Origin: an uncultured Eubacteriales bacterium
GTDB lineage: Bacteria; Bacillota; Clostridia; Oscillospirales; CAG-272
Length of the DNA stretch: 64,000 bases
Reading direction: 5' to 3'
Assembly (NCBI GenBank): GCA_905205065.1
Contig: CAJLCI010000010.1
Coordinates: forward strand, 4,156 to 68,155
Below, piece by piece: positions 17,206 through 28,100 of this stretch (its first letter is position 1; the number at the start of each line of letters is the position of its first letter). The position numbers were made by a program, and so were the translations under genes. The notes beneath the pieces are model-generated. The model was not told the DNA's origin. It did no database searches and was given only the letters and a program-made list of their open reading frames with translations.

Positions 17206-18186
17206 TTAATCGCGTCTCTGGTAGAATACGAATGCCGAGAGCACCGCAACTACCAAACCGATACATGCAATTACAAGGAGGAAATACATCCATGACATTG
17301 CCGCACTGAGAACATTTCCGCCAGCCTGCGAATAAATACCGGATATATAAGTCATTACCTTATTCGACGACGAGGTAAATGCATCAATAACCGTATATAC
17401 TGCATTTACAAGAATCATCGGAGAAATCATTGGTACCGTAATCTTCCAGAAGGTTTCCCACTGCGTTGCGCCGTCAATATCGCATGACTCATAAATCGCA
17501 GGTGAAATCGACTGCAAGCCGGCAAGGAAGATGAGCATCTGTACACCGGAACGGTTGATTATATCGTAGATGTTGTTAATCATCTGTGTAACATACTCAA
17601 CAAGCTCAGTTCCCACCTTCATTGATGAAAACAACCAGCTTATATCCGTCGCCGAAACAATTTCCGAAACAGCATTGCCTCCGCTTGCTCCGGTACTGAT
17701 TCCGCTTGAAGTATCATTCATACTTTCAAGCAATGTGTTTGTAGAATCTATTTCGGCTATAAGTCCTGTCTGAAGTATAACAGGAACAAACAGGATGGCA
17801 CGGAATGCAGCGCGTCCTACCATTTTTTCATTGAGAATTACAGCAAGAAAAAGACTGAAAATTACAATTGCCGGAACATCAAACAAGAGCTGCTTCAAAC
17901 CGCTGATAAGAATTTGTACAAATTCTGTATCCTCAAAAAGAGCTTTTTGATAATTAGCAAATCCGACGTTATGAAGAATAAAGCCTCCGCCGTCAACAGC
18001 CGCAATAGTTTCAAATTCGCTGAAACTGTAAATAATAGAATTAACAATAATCGGAAGATAAATAACTACAAAACCGATTACAAACGGAAGAACAAATATC
18101 CATCCGGATTTAGCTTTTCTCTTATCAAGAGATGCCGCGCGTCTGCGCTTTGCCGGACTTTTGCGCTTAACTGCAGTAGTACTCAT
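17206..18186 (-). CDS. Carbohydrate ABC transporter permease, MalF type (pair 2)
   Basis: A 326-residue permease with a basic N-terminus (KRKSPAKRRRAASLDKRKAK) and about six membrane segments. The EAA loop is YESCDIDGATQWETFWKITV. Between the second and third segments is an unusual hydrophilic insertion of roughly 60 residues, rich in Ser, Thr and Gly (about 150-210), that would face outside. Partner of the MalG-type protein 16 nt downstream. It lies 18 nt after the DUF5696-like gene. Confidence 0.87.
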   Translation of the reverse strand: MSTTAVKRKSPAKRRRAASLDKRKAKSGWIFVLPFVIGFVVIYLPIIVNSIIYSFSEFETIAAVDGGGFILHNVGFANYQKALFEDTEFVQILISGLKQLLFDVPAIVIFSLFLAVILNEKMVGRAAFRAILFVPVILQTGLIAEIDSTNTLLESMNDTSSGISTGASGGNAVSEIVSATDISWLFSSMKVGTELVEYVTQMINNIYDIINRSGVQMLIFLAGLQSISPAIYESCDIDGATQWETFWKITVPMISPMILVNAVYTVIDAFTSSSNKVMTYISGIYSQAGGNVLSAAMSWMYFLLVIACIGLVVAVLSAFVFYQRRD

Positions 18187-18204
18187 AAATATTCACCCTT
18201 CCTT

Positions 18205-21012
18205 TCATTCTGCAATATATCCCATTGCAGGAATTGTAATATTTCCAACAGTAACATCGAAGTAGTTATAATTAAGCAAATACGACGTACCGCCTTCATA
18301 TGAAACACGTACGATAGTACCGTCGTTAATCAAAAACTGCTCTGTACGTATAGCCGACGTATTAGCGGAAGTTACTCCAAGCGACTCAAGCTCATTTTCA
18401 GTAGGAACACGATAACCCTCAAGAAATTCATGATTATCTATTCGCTTTGAAATCAAAGAGCCGAGTACACTGTTAACTTCATTGTATATAGAAACAACAT
18501 CTTCACGCCAGTTATTATAATCGATTGAATAATATTTTACCAGATCGGAATAATTCTTAAGAAGCGTTGTATTCTGATAAGAAAGAGTAAAATACGGATA
18601 AGCCCCGTTTTCTATCATCTTAAGTATCTCATAATCTGTGTCACCGGCCATGTTAGTAGGAGTACCTGCAAAGTTTACATAACCATGATATACCATTCCA
18701 AAGAAAGGAACTGCCTCGCTTGCCTTTGTAAAATGGCTGCTGTCCAGCGGCGCATTGAGAATATGGTTCGCATAAGGAATCGCATACGCGTTTCCTCCGT
18801 CAACCATAACGCTGTACTTTTCATTCATTCTTTCAAGAGTCCCCTCAATGAACTGCTTTGCGTCCTCGCGGTTATACGGATCAGAGGTGTCAAAGTCAGA
18901 ATTTATATCAGAGCCCAGCGTAGATACCGAAATACCGACCGGCGTATCTCCTATAATATCAGAGTAATCCTTGTCAAAACTTGTAAACATTTTTATAAAA
19001 GATCCAGGCGAAATACAGTTAAGAGAAGTATTCACAGTTCCCTGAATCATAGCCGAATAGTCAAGCTTCAGGGTATAACGGCCGTCAATCGATTTAACAG
19101 CGTCCTTCTTATAAGAGAAACCGTCTAAAATTGTATTGGAATGAGAATAAGCAAAATCAAAATCCGGATAAACTCCAAATCCCTTTTCGTTTGCATATTC
19201 CGCAAGCTCTTTAAATCCAGAATCTCCTCCGACAACTTTTTCAAAATCCACATGATACGGAACCGCCTGCGAAAGCATACCGCCTTTATTAAATCCTACC
19301 AGTCTGAAATTTATATTGGTAACACCCTGCTCGGCAAACCAATCATACATCTCCTTTATATTGTCAAAAGTGGTAAGAGCTTTCTCAACAGTGGTCGGAA
19401 ATGTCAGGAAAGTACCGGAGGTGTCAAGTTCACCAAAAGATTCAATATAAAGCGGTATATTACCTGTATCATCCTCTACACGCTCTATTTTACCGGTTGA
19501 TTCAAGATAATCGCGGTATGCTTTAGCCATACCAACATAGCTTGCCTCATAGTATTTAGTCTGAGAGCATTTTGATTCATTCTTTGCATCGTTCAGCTGA
19601 ATGATCCGTATAGTATATGAACCGGTATATTTACGGTCAGATACAACCGTCCACGTAGTATCTGCACTTACAGATATCGCATCTGCAAGACTGTATGTGT
19701 CCTTAGGCCGAGGTGAAAATGTCGTATACGCAGAATTAAACTTATGCGTCGCATTGGCGCCGTGTTCACTGGTAATTGAGGCGAGCGATTCACCGTCTTC
19801 GACGATTGCAAAAAATCCCCGGTCTGTTTCGATTGTCTCGCTTGAGAACTGAACATTTCCGTCAACTATCGTCTGCGTTCTTTCTTCTCTGTAATAATTT
19901 TCCACCACTCCGTAGACAGGCATTCGGACAGTCTGCGAATGTGAAACGGACGCATTCTGATACGCAAAATCCGAGCCATAAAGTTTACCGCTCAGCGTAA
20001 GCGCAGAAGTAAGATCCTCAAATCGTATAAGCGTTCCGCCTCCGTCAGGATATAATGTGTATCCGTCGTAATCCTGAGATGCCGCTCCGAAGTAAGGAAG
20101 TATTTTTATTGAATCAAGTGTAAAACGCGACTCATTAAAACGAATTCCGTTAGCGGGAAGCCGAATCTGAAGTCCGTATTCGTCAAGATAATATTCAAGA
20201 GAAAGTCTGAACAGCGCCGGATCGTTATCCGTTCCAACATACTGAACCTCGTCATGAATCTCTGCAAGAACTTCGTATGTAAAGTCCGGGCAGTAAAGCT
20301 TTATGTAGCTTTCAAGAATATTCATCTCGCGTTCCGTTGTGTCCGACTGAAGTACATAAACAGCCATCTTCTCGGTTATCGGCACACGGGCATTCATCTC
20401 GCTTACCTCACTCTGCGATTTTCCTTCCGGATCCTCCAGAGTATAGAAGTTTCTTACGTAAGTAAGATGCTCCTCATTTGTAATATTGGCAAGAATAAGC
20501 TGCTCAAATTTTGTTTTTTCAATCAGCTTTGGAAGCAAACGCCTTGTCTCAAGACGTCCCATCGCATATTCTACACGAATACCGTTTTTAACGTATTTAA
20601 CATTAATCTGACCCCTCGCCGCGGCTTCGGTATAGCTATACATTGTATAGGATTTACCGTTTTCCTCGTACGAAAGAATAATCTGAGATAAAAGCATACT
20701 TTTCACATCATCAGATCCTCCGCCTCCGGATTTGGAAACGTCGTACGGATTAGTAAATGTGATAGCACCGGTTTCAGTATTTTTATAAGCAACCTCTCCG
20801 GTTACAGGTTCAAAGTAAAGCTCATATCCATACAAGCTCAGCATAAGCTCCATTGTTGCAAGCTTATCTTCCTGAGTTGCAAATTCATGATTAAAATAAT
20901 CTATTGTTTCCGTCTCTTCAGCGTCATCATCAGCCGCGTAAGCACCGAATGTAAAAGCACCCGTAACTGTAACCAACGCGAGAGCCAGACTTATTAATCT
21001 GTTTTTCTTCAT
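18205..21012 (-). CDS. Secreted DUF5696-like protein of a sugar-uptake operon
   Basis: A 935-residue exported protein. Seen: a signal peptide (MKKNRLISLALALVTVTGAF ... AYAADDD, cleavage near residue 27) without a lipobox cysteine. A beta-rich N-terminal half follows. The C-terminal half (about 520-900) has sequence typical of glycosidase-like TIM barrels (GFGVYPDFDFAYSH, SVMVDGGNAYAIPYANHI, FFGMVYHGYVNFAGTP). I assign it to the DUF5696 type found beside sugar ABC transporters. A hydrolase role on an oligosaccharide is inference. The start at 21012 follows AAGGAG. A longer frame from 21129 would overlap the previous gene by 83 nt and place the signal peptide internally. Confidence 0.75.
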   Translation of the reverse strand: MKKNRLISLALALVTVTGAFTFGAYAADDDAEETETIDYFNHEFATQEDKLATMELMLSLYGYELYFEPVTGEVAYKNTETGAITFTNPYDVSKSGGGGSDDVKSMLLSQIILSYEENGKSYTMYSYTEAAARGQINVKYVKNGIRVEYAMGRLETRRLLPKLIEKTKFEQLILANITNEEHLTYVRNFYTLEDPEGKSQSEVSEMNARVPITEKMAVYVLQSDTTEREMNILESYIKLYCPDFTYEVLAEIHDEVQYVGTDNDPALFRLSLEYYLDEYGLQIRLPANGIRFNESRFTLDSIKILPYFGAASQDYDGYTLYPDGGGTLIRFEDLTSALTLSGKLYGSDFAYQNASVSHSQTVRMPVYGVVENYYREERTQTIVDGNVQFSSETIETDRGFFAIVEDGESLASITSEHGANATHKFNSAYTTFSPRPKDTYSLADAISVSADTTWTVVSDRKYTGSYTIRIIQLNDAKNESKCSQTKYYEASYVGMAKAYRDYLESTGKIERVEDDTGNIPLYIESFGELDTSGTFLTFPTTVEKALTTFDNIKEMYDWFAEQGVTNINFRLVGFNKGGMLSQAVPYHVDFEKVVGGDSGFKELAEYANEKGFGVYPDFDFAYSHSNTILDGFSYKKDAVKSIDGRYTLKLDYSAMIQGTVNTSLNCISPGSFIKMFTSFDKDYSDIIGDTPVGISVSTLGSDINSDFDTSDPYNREDAKQFIEGTLERMNEKYSVMVDGGNAYAIPYANHILNAPLDSSHFTKASEAVPFFGMVYHGYVNFAGTPTNMAGDTDYEILKMIENGAYPYFTLSYQNTTLLKNYSDLVKYYSIDYNNWREDVVSIYNEVNSVLGSLISKRIDNHEFLEGYRVPTENELESLGVTSANTSAIRTEQFLINDGTIVRVSYEGGTSYLLNYNYFDVTVGNITIPAMGYIAE

Positions 21013-21046
21013 TATATAATTCTCCTTACCGTTGTTGTTACAAATT

Positions 21047-23185
21047 TTACATTCGGAATGAAACTTCGGTAATAATGTTAGAAACAAATCCGACAATTTT
21101 TCCGATAAGCGTTGAGAACAGAATTGCAAGAAACATAATGAATGCCATTCCTACAATAGTACCTATTACTGTCAAAATATTTTTAACAAGCTGATAGTCA
21201 TGAGTAATCATAATTCCAAAGAACAGAAGCAATCCAACCCATACATATCCGATTGTCTGAAGCATTGAAACAATTCCTGCCTCCTGCAATGTCAGAATGT
21301 GAGTAAGCAAAGTGGAGATAATAATAAACACAGGAAGAGGTGCAAGCGCATAGCCTGTTGAGATAAACACATCCTTAAAGCTTCCTTCTCCTTCAAAAAG
21401 CGTTGTCAAACACCAGTTTGACGTTACCCAAAGAAGAACCGGAATAGCCACGCTTAAAACCTGCATAAACAGATTCGAACTTCCACCCGAGCCGAACAGA
21501 TACGCACAGCCTACAGACTGATATGCAAATGCTACAATTGTCAACACGATAAATGTCAGGGCCGCGCGGACAGATCCTCGCTGCTCGTGCTTCAAATCCC
21601 AGAAACCGTCAAAAGGATGAAAAATCAGATGCGTAGAATACAAAAATTCTTCCTTAAACGACTTCCTTCCCTTTTTCATTGTTGCAGCTTTGTTTATTTT
21701 TTTTGCCCACCCAAAATATTTGGCAAGAATTACACAAAAAGCAATTACAACAACAGGCACAACAAGAGCATATTTAGAAATCCATTCCTGACGCCACATC
21801 TTAAAGCTGTTGGAATAGTTGTACGAATCGGAAGCAACCTGATAGTACTCCATCGCTTTTTGCCAGTCTCCACTTCGGAAATATGAACGTCCGATTCCGA
21901 CATACGCAGTATCAAAGTTATTGTTGCGCTGAAGAATAGTTTCCCAGTCCTGTACCGCAACGCTGTACTGCCTTTCATTATTATGGCGAAGCGCAGAGAT
22001 AAGTATGTCTCCGTATTCGGTACGGTTATACACGGTTATACTGCTGTCGCTTTTATCAAGAAGCAAAATTTTCGAATCCTGATAAACTATTCCGGAAACC
22101 GTGGAGAGATTTCCGAGCTGCTGTCCTTTATCTCCGAAAGCAAAAAGAAGATTTCCTTCGTCATCATATGTATATACCTTGGAACGTTTATCGTCAATAA
22201 TTGACCATGTTCCTTCAGGCCCTACCGCGACATCGACAATACGGGACACACCGGTAGCCGATGAAGAATTTCTCGCTATGGATTCAATATCGATTTCTCC
22301 GACAGGTCCGAAGAAGCCGTTCCTCGTCATAACATCTTCACCGGAGGAATTGAGCTTTTTAACCGGAGAATATGTGGAATTCCCGCTAATAGATGTAGCC
22401 TGATCTGATTCCTTAATCGAAGACGTCGTTACATATACAAATCCATTCTCATCAATAGTAATATTGTTATACTCTGTAGATATATTTTTAGTCGTCAGCG
22501 CACGCTGCTTGGCGGTCATAAACTGACGCCATATAAGATCGATTCTGTTGACAGAAACGGTCTGAGCGCCGATAAAGTTCTGAAATGTTCCTGCGGCATC
22601 AAGAACTATAACGCCCATGTATGTAGTAGATGATACAACATATATTCTTTCCGCATTATCTACCGCAATAGCTATCGGTTTATAAATAGAGTCTGCCGGA
22701 AAAACAGTCGATTCAGGTTCGCCGAGCTGATAAAGATACTTCCCGCTGCGGTCAAATACGACTATTCTGTTATTATTTGTATCGGCAATAAAGATTTTTT
22801 CCGACGTTACAAAAACACCCTGCGGCTCAGACAATGAATCACGTATTCCCTCTTCGTTTATAAAATACTGAATTGTAGACTTGTACTGAAGATATTCAGA
22901 AAAAATTACAACCTTACTGTTAGAAGAATCGACAAGATAAACATTGTTTTCGTCATCAACAAAGATGTCGCTGAGAGTTCCCAAATCCGAAGGATTTAAT
23001 CCCATATCTACAGCATGATACGTCTTATACGGAGTGTAAGCGTCCGGAGACGGTGTTGCAAAGCCGTCGATTCCATATGTATATGTCTGATACGATGACG
23101 CTGCATAAACCGGAAGCACCGCCGATACAAACATCAGAACAGCTAACATAAGAAAGGCAAATCTGACATGCTTTTTCCTTTTCAT
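21047..23185 (-). CDS. Membrane protein with NHL beta-propeller, TPR and YIP1 domains
   Basis: A 712-residue protein. Seen: a signal peptide (residues 1-28), NHL-type propeller repeats over about 45-390 with recurring SDIFVDDENNVYLVDSSNSK and IFIADTNNNRIVVFDRSGKY units, and a TPR-like helical segment (about 400-445). A membrane segment at about 465-485 is followed by a C-terminal five-segment YIP1 domain (about 505-705) containing HPFDGFWDLKHEQRG. The propeller and TPR would lie outside the cell. The function is unknown. Its conserved-looking place between two permease pairs suggests it organises or senses substrate at the transporter. Confidence 0.75.
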   Translation of the reverse strand: MKRKKHVRFAFLMLAVLMFVSAVLPVYAASSYQTYTYGIDGFATPSPDAYTPYKTYHAVDMGLNPSDLGTLSDIFVDDENNVYLVDSSNSKVVIFSEYLQYKSTIQYFINEEGIRDSLSEPQGVFVTSEKIFIADTNNNRIVVFDRSGKYLYQLGEPESTVFPADSIYKPIAIAVDNAERIYVVSSTTYMGVIVLDAAGTFQNFIGAQTVSVNRIDLIWRQFMTAKQRALTTKNISTEYNNITIDENGFVYVTTSSIKESDQATSISGNSTYSPVKKLNSSGEDVMTRNGFFGPVGEIDIESIARNSSSATGVSRIVDVAVGPEGTWSIIDDKRSKVYTYDDEGNLLFAFGDKGQQLGNLSTVSGIVYQDSKILLLDKSDSSITVYNRTEYGDILISALRHNNERQYSVAVQDWETILQRNNNFDTAYVGIGRSYFRSGDWQKAMEYYQVASDSYNYSNSFKMWRQEWISKYALVVPVVVIAFCVILAKYFGWAKKINKAATMKKGRKSFKEEFLYSTHLIFHPFDGFWDLKHEQRGSVRAALTFIVLTIVAFAYQSVGCAYLFGSGGSSNLFMQVLSVAIPVLLWVTSNWCLTTLFEGEGSFKDVFISTGYALAPLPVFIIISTLLTHILTLQEAGIVSMLQTIGYVWVGLLLFFGIMITHDYQLVKNILTVIGTIVGMAFIMFLAILFSTLIGKIVGFVSNIITEVSFRM

Positions 23186-23207
23186 ATTTAAGATTACCTT
23201 CCCTTCA

Positions 23208-24071
23208 TCAATCTTTCATACCTGATGTACCCATAGTTTCAACGATCTGCGCCTGAGATACCACAAAGATAATAATCGGCACACTCATCGTAAGCACCGT
23301 AGCTGCGGACGCCGCACCCTGCGATACCGCAGATATAGCCGTTATGGCGCTGTTGAACGTTTTAAGCTGCTCGCTCCATACATACGGAGAAGCTACCGAA
23401 TTCCATACACTCTGAAACGTCGTAATTATAAGCGTCAGCCAAGCCGGTTTGACAAGAGGCATTACAATTCTGCCGAATATATATAACTCGCTCGCCCCGT
23501 CTATTCGCGCCGCCTCGATCATTTCATCCGATACGTTACTGTCTATAAACTGCTTCATCAGGTAAAGACCGAGCGTAGACGCCCAGACAGGCACAATTGA
23601 AATGTAATATGTATTGAGCCATCCCAAAGCAACATAAACAACAAAGTTTGTAAGCGTCTGAACAGTAGAGGAAATCATAAGAGAATAAACGATTATATTC
23701 ATTATGATTTTGTGTCCGGGAAAACGTATCTTTGAAATTGAATATGCGCTCATCGATCCGAGTATAAGACATCCGACAGTCGCACCCACGGAAATAAGTA
23801 CGGTGTTGAATATATAACGCGATATCGGAACCCATGTTGAATTTATGTTAGTGAAAAGATCGGCAAAGTTCTTGAGCGTCGGCTTCATTACATAAAAGCG
23901 GGGAGGCGTCATGTTCAGCTCACCGAGAGGCTTCAGCGCATTAGCTATCTGATACCACAACGGCAGAAACATAAATGCTCCGAGAAGGACAAGCAATACA
24001 GTAATACCTGCATCGCCGCTTCTCGATCGGTTAAGGACAACAGAGTGTCTTCTTGTTCTCAGTTTCTTCAT
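23208..24071 (-). CDS. Carbohydrate ABC transporter permease, MalG type (pair 1)
   Basis: A 287-residue permease of normal length for MalG/UgpE-type subunits, with six membrane segments. The EAA loop is EAARIDGASELYIFGRIVMP. It starts 1 nt after the stop of the MalF-type gene (24073-25044), so translation is coupled and the two form one channel. The C-terminus ends in TMGTSGMKD, as in related oligosaccharide permeases. Confidence 0.93.
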   Translation of the reverse strand: MKKLRTRRHSVVLNRSRSGDAGITVLLVLLGAFMFLPLWYQIANALKPLGELNMTPPRFYVMKPTLKNFADLFTNINSTWVPISRYIFNTVLISVGATVGCLILGSMSAYSISKIRFPGHKIIMNIIVYSLMISSTVQTLTNFVVYVALGWLNTYYISIVPVWASTLGLYLMKQFIDSNVSDEMIEAARIDGASELYIFGRIVMPLVKPAWLTLIITTFQSVWNSVASPYVWSEQLKTFNSAITAISAVSQGAASAATVLTMSVPIIIFVVSQAQIVETMGTSGMKD

Positions 24072-24072
24072 A

Positions 24073-25044
24073 TCACTGTCCCACCTTTGAAAGCAATTTT
24101 TGTACCGCTATATTTGAACCGATAGACAGGAAGAAGAGTACAAGAGAGATAGCGGACGCGTAACCAAATTCAAAACGGATGTTCATATACTCAGAAAGAT
24201 GATGTGTCAAAGTCCATGCGCAGTAATCGACAGACGGATTTCCGCACAACTGGTCTACAATTGCGCCAAATCCGAACGCAGCTGTAATTGCCTGCACAGC
24301 ACCAAACATAAGCATGCTTTTCATACTCGGAAGCGTAATATACCAAAGCTCCTGCCAACGATTTTTAATACCGTCAACAGCTCCGGCTTCGTACAGGCGG
24401 CGGTCAACTCCCTGCAAACCCGCGATAAACGCGAGGAATGCGGTACCGAGACTCGACCAGAGCGAAATTACAATCATTAGCGGAACAACATAGCTTGCAT
24501 TCGTAAAGAACGCGATCGGCGTTGATATAAAGCCCATCTTCATAAGCCATCCGTTTACATAACCGTAAATATTACTCTGAAATAAAACTCCCCATACAAG
24601 ATATGCGCTTCCAGCAATACTCGGAGAATAGAAAATTACCGTAACAAAAGCTCTCATTCTCGGAGAAAGCTCGTTTATAAACCATGCAACAAGGAAGGAG
24701 AGCAAGTACGACGTAGGTCCTGTTGCCACGGCGAAAATCAACGTGTTTTTAAATGCGGTAATAAACAGGTCGTCATCAAGAAACATACGAATGTAGTTGT
24801 CCAAAAAGACAAACTTCGGCAGCTGCAGCATATTAAAGGATGTAAAGCTGAGAAATATAGATATAATAACCGGAACGACCGTAAAGCAGATAAACATAAT
24901 AAGGAAAGGTATTACCATATAATACCCGACCTTCTGACGTTTCATCTCATGCCACGTCCACTCCCATTTGGTCATATCTTTCTTTGTCTTTTCCGCTTTT
25001 TCCTTCACAGGCGGCTGACCTTTAACAGCAACTTGTTCTGTCAT
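24073..25044 (-). CDS. Carbohydrate ABC transporter permease, MalF type (pair 1)
   Basis: A 323-residue permease with a Lys-rich cytoplasmic N-terminus and six membrane segments. The EAA loop is YEAGAVDGIKNRWQELWYIT. It forms a pair with the next gene. It lies 85 nt after the solute-binding protein gene, with a strong hairpin in the gap (25092-25123) that probably lowers permease expression relative to the binding protein. Confidence 0.93.
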   Translation of the reverse strand: MTEQVAVKGQPPVKEKAEKTKKDMTKWEWTWHEMKRQKVGYYMVIPFLIMFICFTVVPVIISIFLSFTSFNMLQLPKFVFLDNYIRMFLDDDLFITAFKNTLIFAVATGPTSYLLSFLVAWFINELSPRMRAFVTVIFYSPSIAGSAYLVWGVLFQSNIYGYVNGWLMKMGFISTPIAFFTNASYVVPLMIVISLWSSLGTAFLAFIAGLQGVDRRLYEAGAVDGIKNRWQELWYITLPSMKSMLMFGAVQAITAAFGFGAIVDQLCGNPSVDYCAWTLTHHLSEYMNIRFEFGYASAISLVLFFLSIGSNIAVQKLLSKVGQ

Positions 25045-25091
25045 CAGAAAAACCTCTCATTAAAGTCTTATTGTATTTTACCTATTAAATC

Positions 25092-25123
25092 CATACTATG
25101 CCTGAAAAATCAGGCATAGTATG
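25092..25123 (-). promoter_or_regulatory. Intercistronic hairpin between binding protein and permeases
   Basis: A perfect 14-bp stem CATACTATGCCTGA (25092-25105) / TCAGGCATAGTATG (25110-25123) with a 4-nt loop, starting 6 nt after the binding-protein stop codon. No run of T follows on the minus strand, so it is more like an mRNA-stabilising or partial-attenuation element than a full terminator. Confidence 0.7.
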
Positions 25124-25129
25124 CAGACA

Positions 25130-28100
25130 TCATTCTGTATCGCCGGTATCGGTTGTTCCGGTTCCGGTTTTGGTTCCGGAATATGAGACATCGTACGCAT
25201 CCATTCCGAATTCCTGACGTTTACGTGAAATCTCCCGGTTAATATCATATATACGGTCAAGCATAGCGTTTGAAGCGTCAGCTCCCGTATTATATACTTC
25301 ATAAAACGCATTCTTTACATACGTCGGCACGATATAGTGACCAGGATATTCTGTAATACCAGCAAGCTGCTGAAGCTGCTTGGATACAGCCTTATATTCT
25401 CCGGATGTCCACGGCTGATTCAGATAGACCTCAACGTTGGCAGTATTTACCTTCTGAGTAGGGACCGTCGCGGTTGCAATTGACTCATTTAGATATCTCT
25501 GCTGCGTGTCGGTGGAGGCATACCATCTTATATATTTCCAGCTGGATTCAGGGTTGTTGGCTCCGCGCGGTATAATCATGCCAAGCGTAGTAACAACAGA
25601 CGAATAATTAAGGCTTTGGGTTCCGTCATCGTTCTCGACAACCGTTGCAAGCATCGGTCCCATTTCCCACAGTCCGCGAAGCTCAACATAGTTCATAAGC
25701 TCATTATATATGGTAATTGAACTTGATGTCGATGTAGTAGTGGTTTCAGAACTCGATACCATGATTGCAATCTCTCCGGTTCTGAAACGCGAAGTATCCC
25801 ATGAAACCGGACTTGAATACATCTGGAAAAAGCCCATATAGGATTCAAAAGCTGAAAGCGCCTCATGAGAATCGAGATTTATCCGCCAACCATCGTCCGC
25901 GTACAGATCAATGCCCTGCTGGAAAAGGAACAGCGACAATCCGTTCAGACCAGTAGGCAGTCCAACCTCTAACTTTTTGTTCTGGAGCACGCTCATTATA
26001 TCGTAAAGCTCATCCCACGTTTCGGGAATCTCAAGTCCGAGCTCAGCCAGAATATCAAGCCGGTAGAACATCATCGGAAAGTCCATCGTTCTCGGTATTG
26101 CATATGTAACATCGTAAAGAGTACATGTCTTTAAAGCCGCCGGAGCAATTACCTCGCAAATTTCGTCGAAACCTTCATAATCATTAAGAGGTTCAGCCGC
26201 CGTACGCAATCCCCACGTAATAACATTTGTCGTCGCCATGTCAGGATAAACATCAGGACCGATTCCCGCCAGCACCGCCTGTTCTATTCCCGCAGTAATA
26301 ACCTTGATAGTTACTCCTATATTATACTGCGGCGTAAACGACGAGTCGATAATTCTACGTGTAATCAGCATAGTTTCGCGGTCTGAGTTTGCCCACATTG
26401 TAATGTAATCATCGTACTCTTCATTCTCTTCTTCGCGCTTAAAGCCTATCGTGGTATAATCCATAAAAAAGCTCATGACAAACGCTTTAACCTCGAACCA
26501 CGCCGCTTCATTAAATGTAGCAACATTCTGCGGCGCATCTCCTTCAGTACCGAGAATTTCAAAGCAGTCCAGCTTCAGCGGCTGTGAAAGCGCAGTATAC
26601 ATCCAGTTTGAAAGCATTACTATATAGTTTTTAAATGCGGTAAAGTTACCTGCAATTTTATATTCGTCCTGAGACATCTGTTTAAACAGCAGTGCCGCGG
26701 TTTCAAGCGTATTGACCTGGTCTCCCTTTTCGCCTGTGATTTCAACAAGCTCATCGACCATTTCATAAAGCCGGGCAGAACTCTTTGCCAAAGTAAGAAT
26801 TGCCGAACCCGCGATACGGCTGAAACCGTAATCACGGTTAGTATCAGGAGACGGTCCTGTAATCATAAGAATCAACTGATATGCGCTGTAAAGCTCTTCA
26901 ACCATATTGTCTATTTCATATACATAATCAATCATATCTCCGAGGACTGCCTCAAAGGTTATAGTATTTTCTCCGGCTTTCAGATAGAAAAGATAATCCT
27001 GAGTGTCGTCGCCGAACACCTGAGACTGAAAGCTCGTATTATACATAAATCTCAGTCTTTCCGCCTCATAGAACTGAACCTCATCATTAATATACACTCT
27101 TCTCGATGAAAACATACCGATCTGTGCATTCTGACGGTACCTGACAGCTAATCTGTAAAGTCCGTCTTCCGGAACAGTTACAGTATATGTGGAAAACATA
27201 TTGCATTTGTCATAGTCGAGAATGTTATATCTTATCCTCGCCGGATCCTGAGGCTGCGTCAGCGCCGACGTTCTGTCGTTCGCCGGGAACATGCTCTGCA
27301 TAGATATAGTTGTCGGCTGCTCGCCTTCTATACGTATACCCTCATCCAAAGAAATCTCCGTCAGGCCTGCGCTTTTCCATTCCGCCAGCTTTTCTTCATA
27401 ACTCGGAGCCTCTTCAAAAGGATATATGGTTATCTTTGAAATCGCCATCGGCTCACGGTTCGCGTCCAGAGTCAGCGTATGCTCTCCGGCTTCAAGATAA
27501 AATTCAAACGGATCCATTGTATATCCAACCCAGTCACGAATATAATAATCACGCCACTGATAAACTTCGTTTCTGACAGGACGTACATCGTTTCCGTTCA
27601 TATCTTTTTCAAACGTTTTATTTCCGTCATCATCGTACTGATATTCATATTCCCATGTTCTCGGAAAATAAAGATAACGGGTTTCTGAGAAAGGAAGCTT
27701 TCCGTCTATGTACAGCATGCGCTCGATTGTAGTATTAGTTCCTTTCAGGTTGTAATATTCTACGCTGATTGCATATTTGCCTGTCTTGGGAATTACAACC
27801 TTCCATGATGTCGAGCCGGTATCCGAGGTTTTTATAACGTTTGTTTTGCCTTCAAACTCGTCCAGTACCTCAACCTCCGCATCCGTCTGGGAAGCATCAT
27901 AAGAGCCGCCTTCTATAACTATTGTGTCAGTTCCTCTCGGTACATTTGCATACCTTTCGGAATACACCATATAAGAGTCGGTGTCCATAAATTTAAGCAC
28001 TTCGTCTTTTGTATAGGAATATCCGAAGCCATCGGTTTCATCCGACGTATCCGAAGCCGCAGATTCGCCGGTTCCGGCTCCGTCTGATGAGGTACCGTTC

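Noticed and set aside
18205..21129. A start at 21129 for the DUF5696-like gene.
   Set aside because: It would overlap the upstream gene by 83 nt, lack a ribosome binding site and bury a clear signal peptide 39 residues in. 21012 is used instead.
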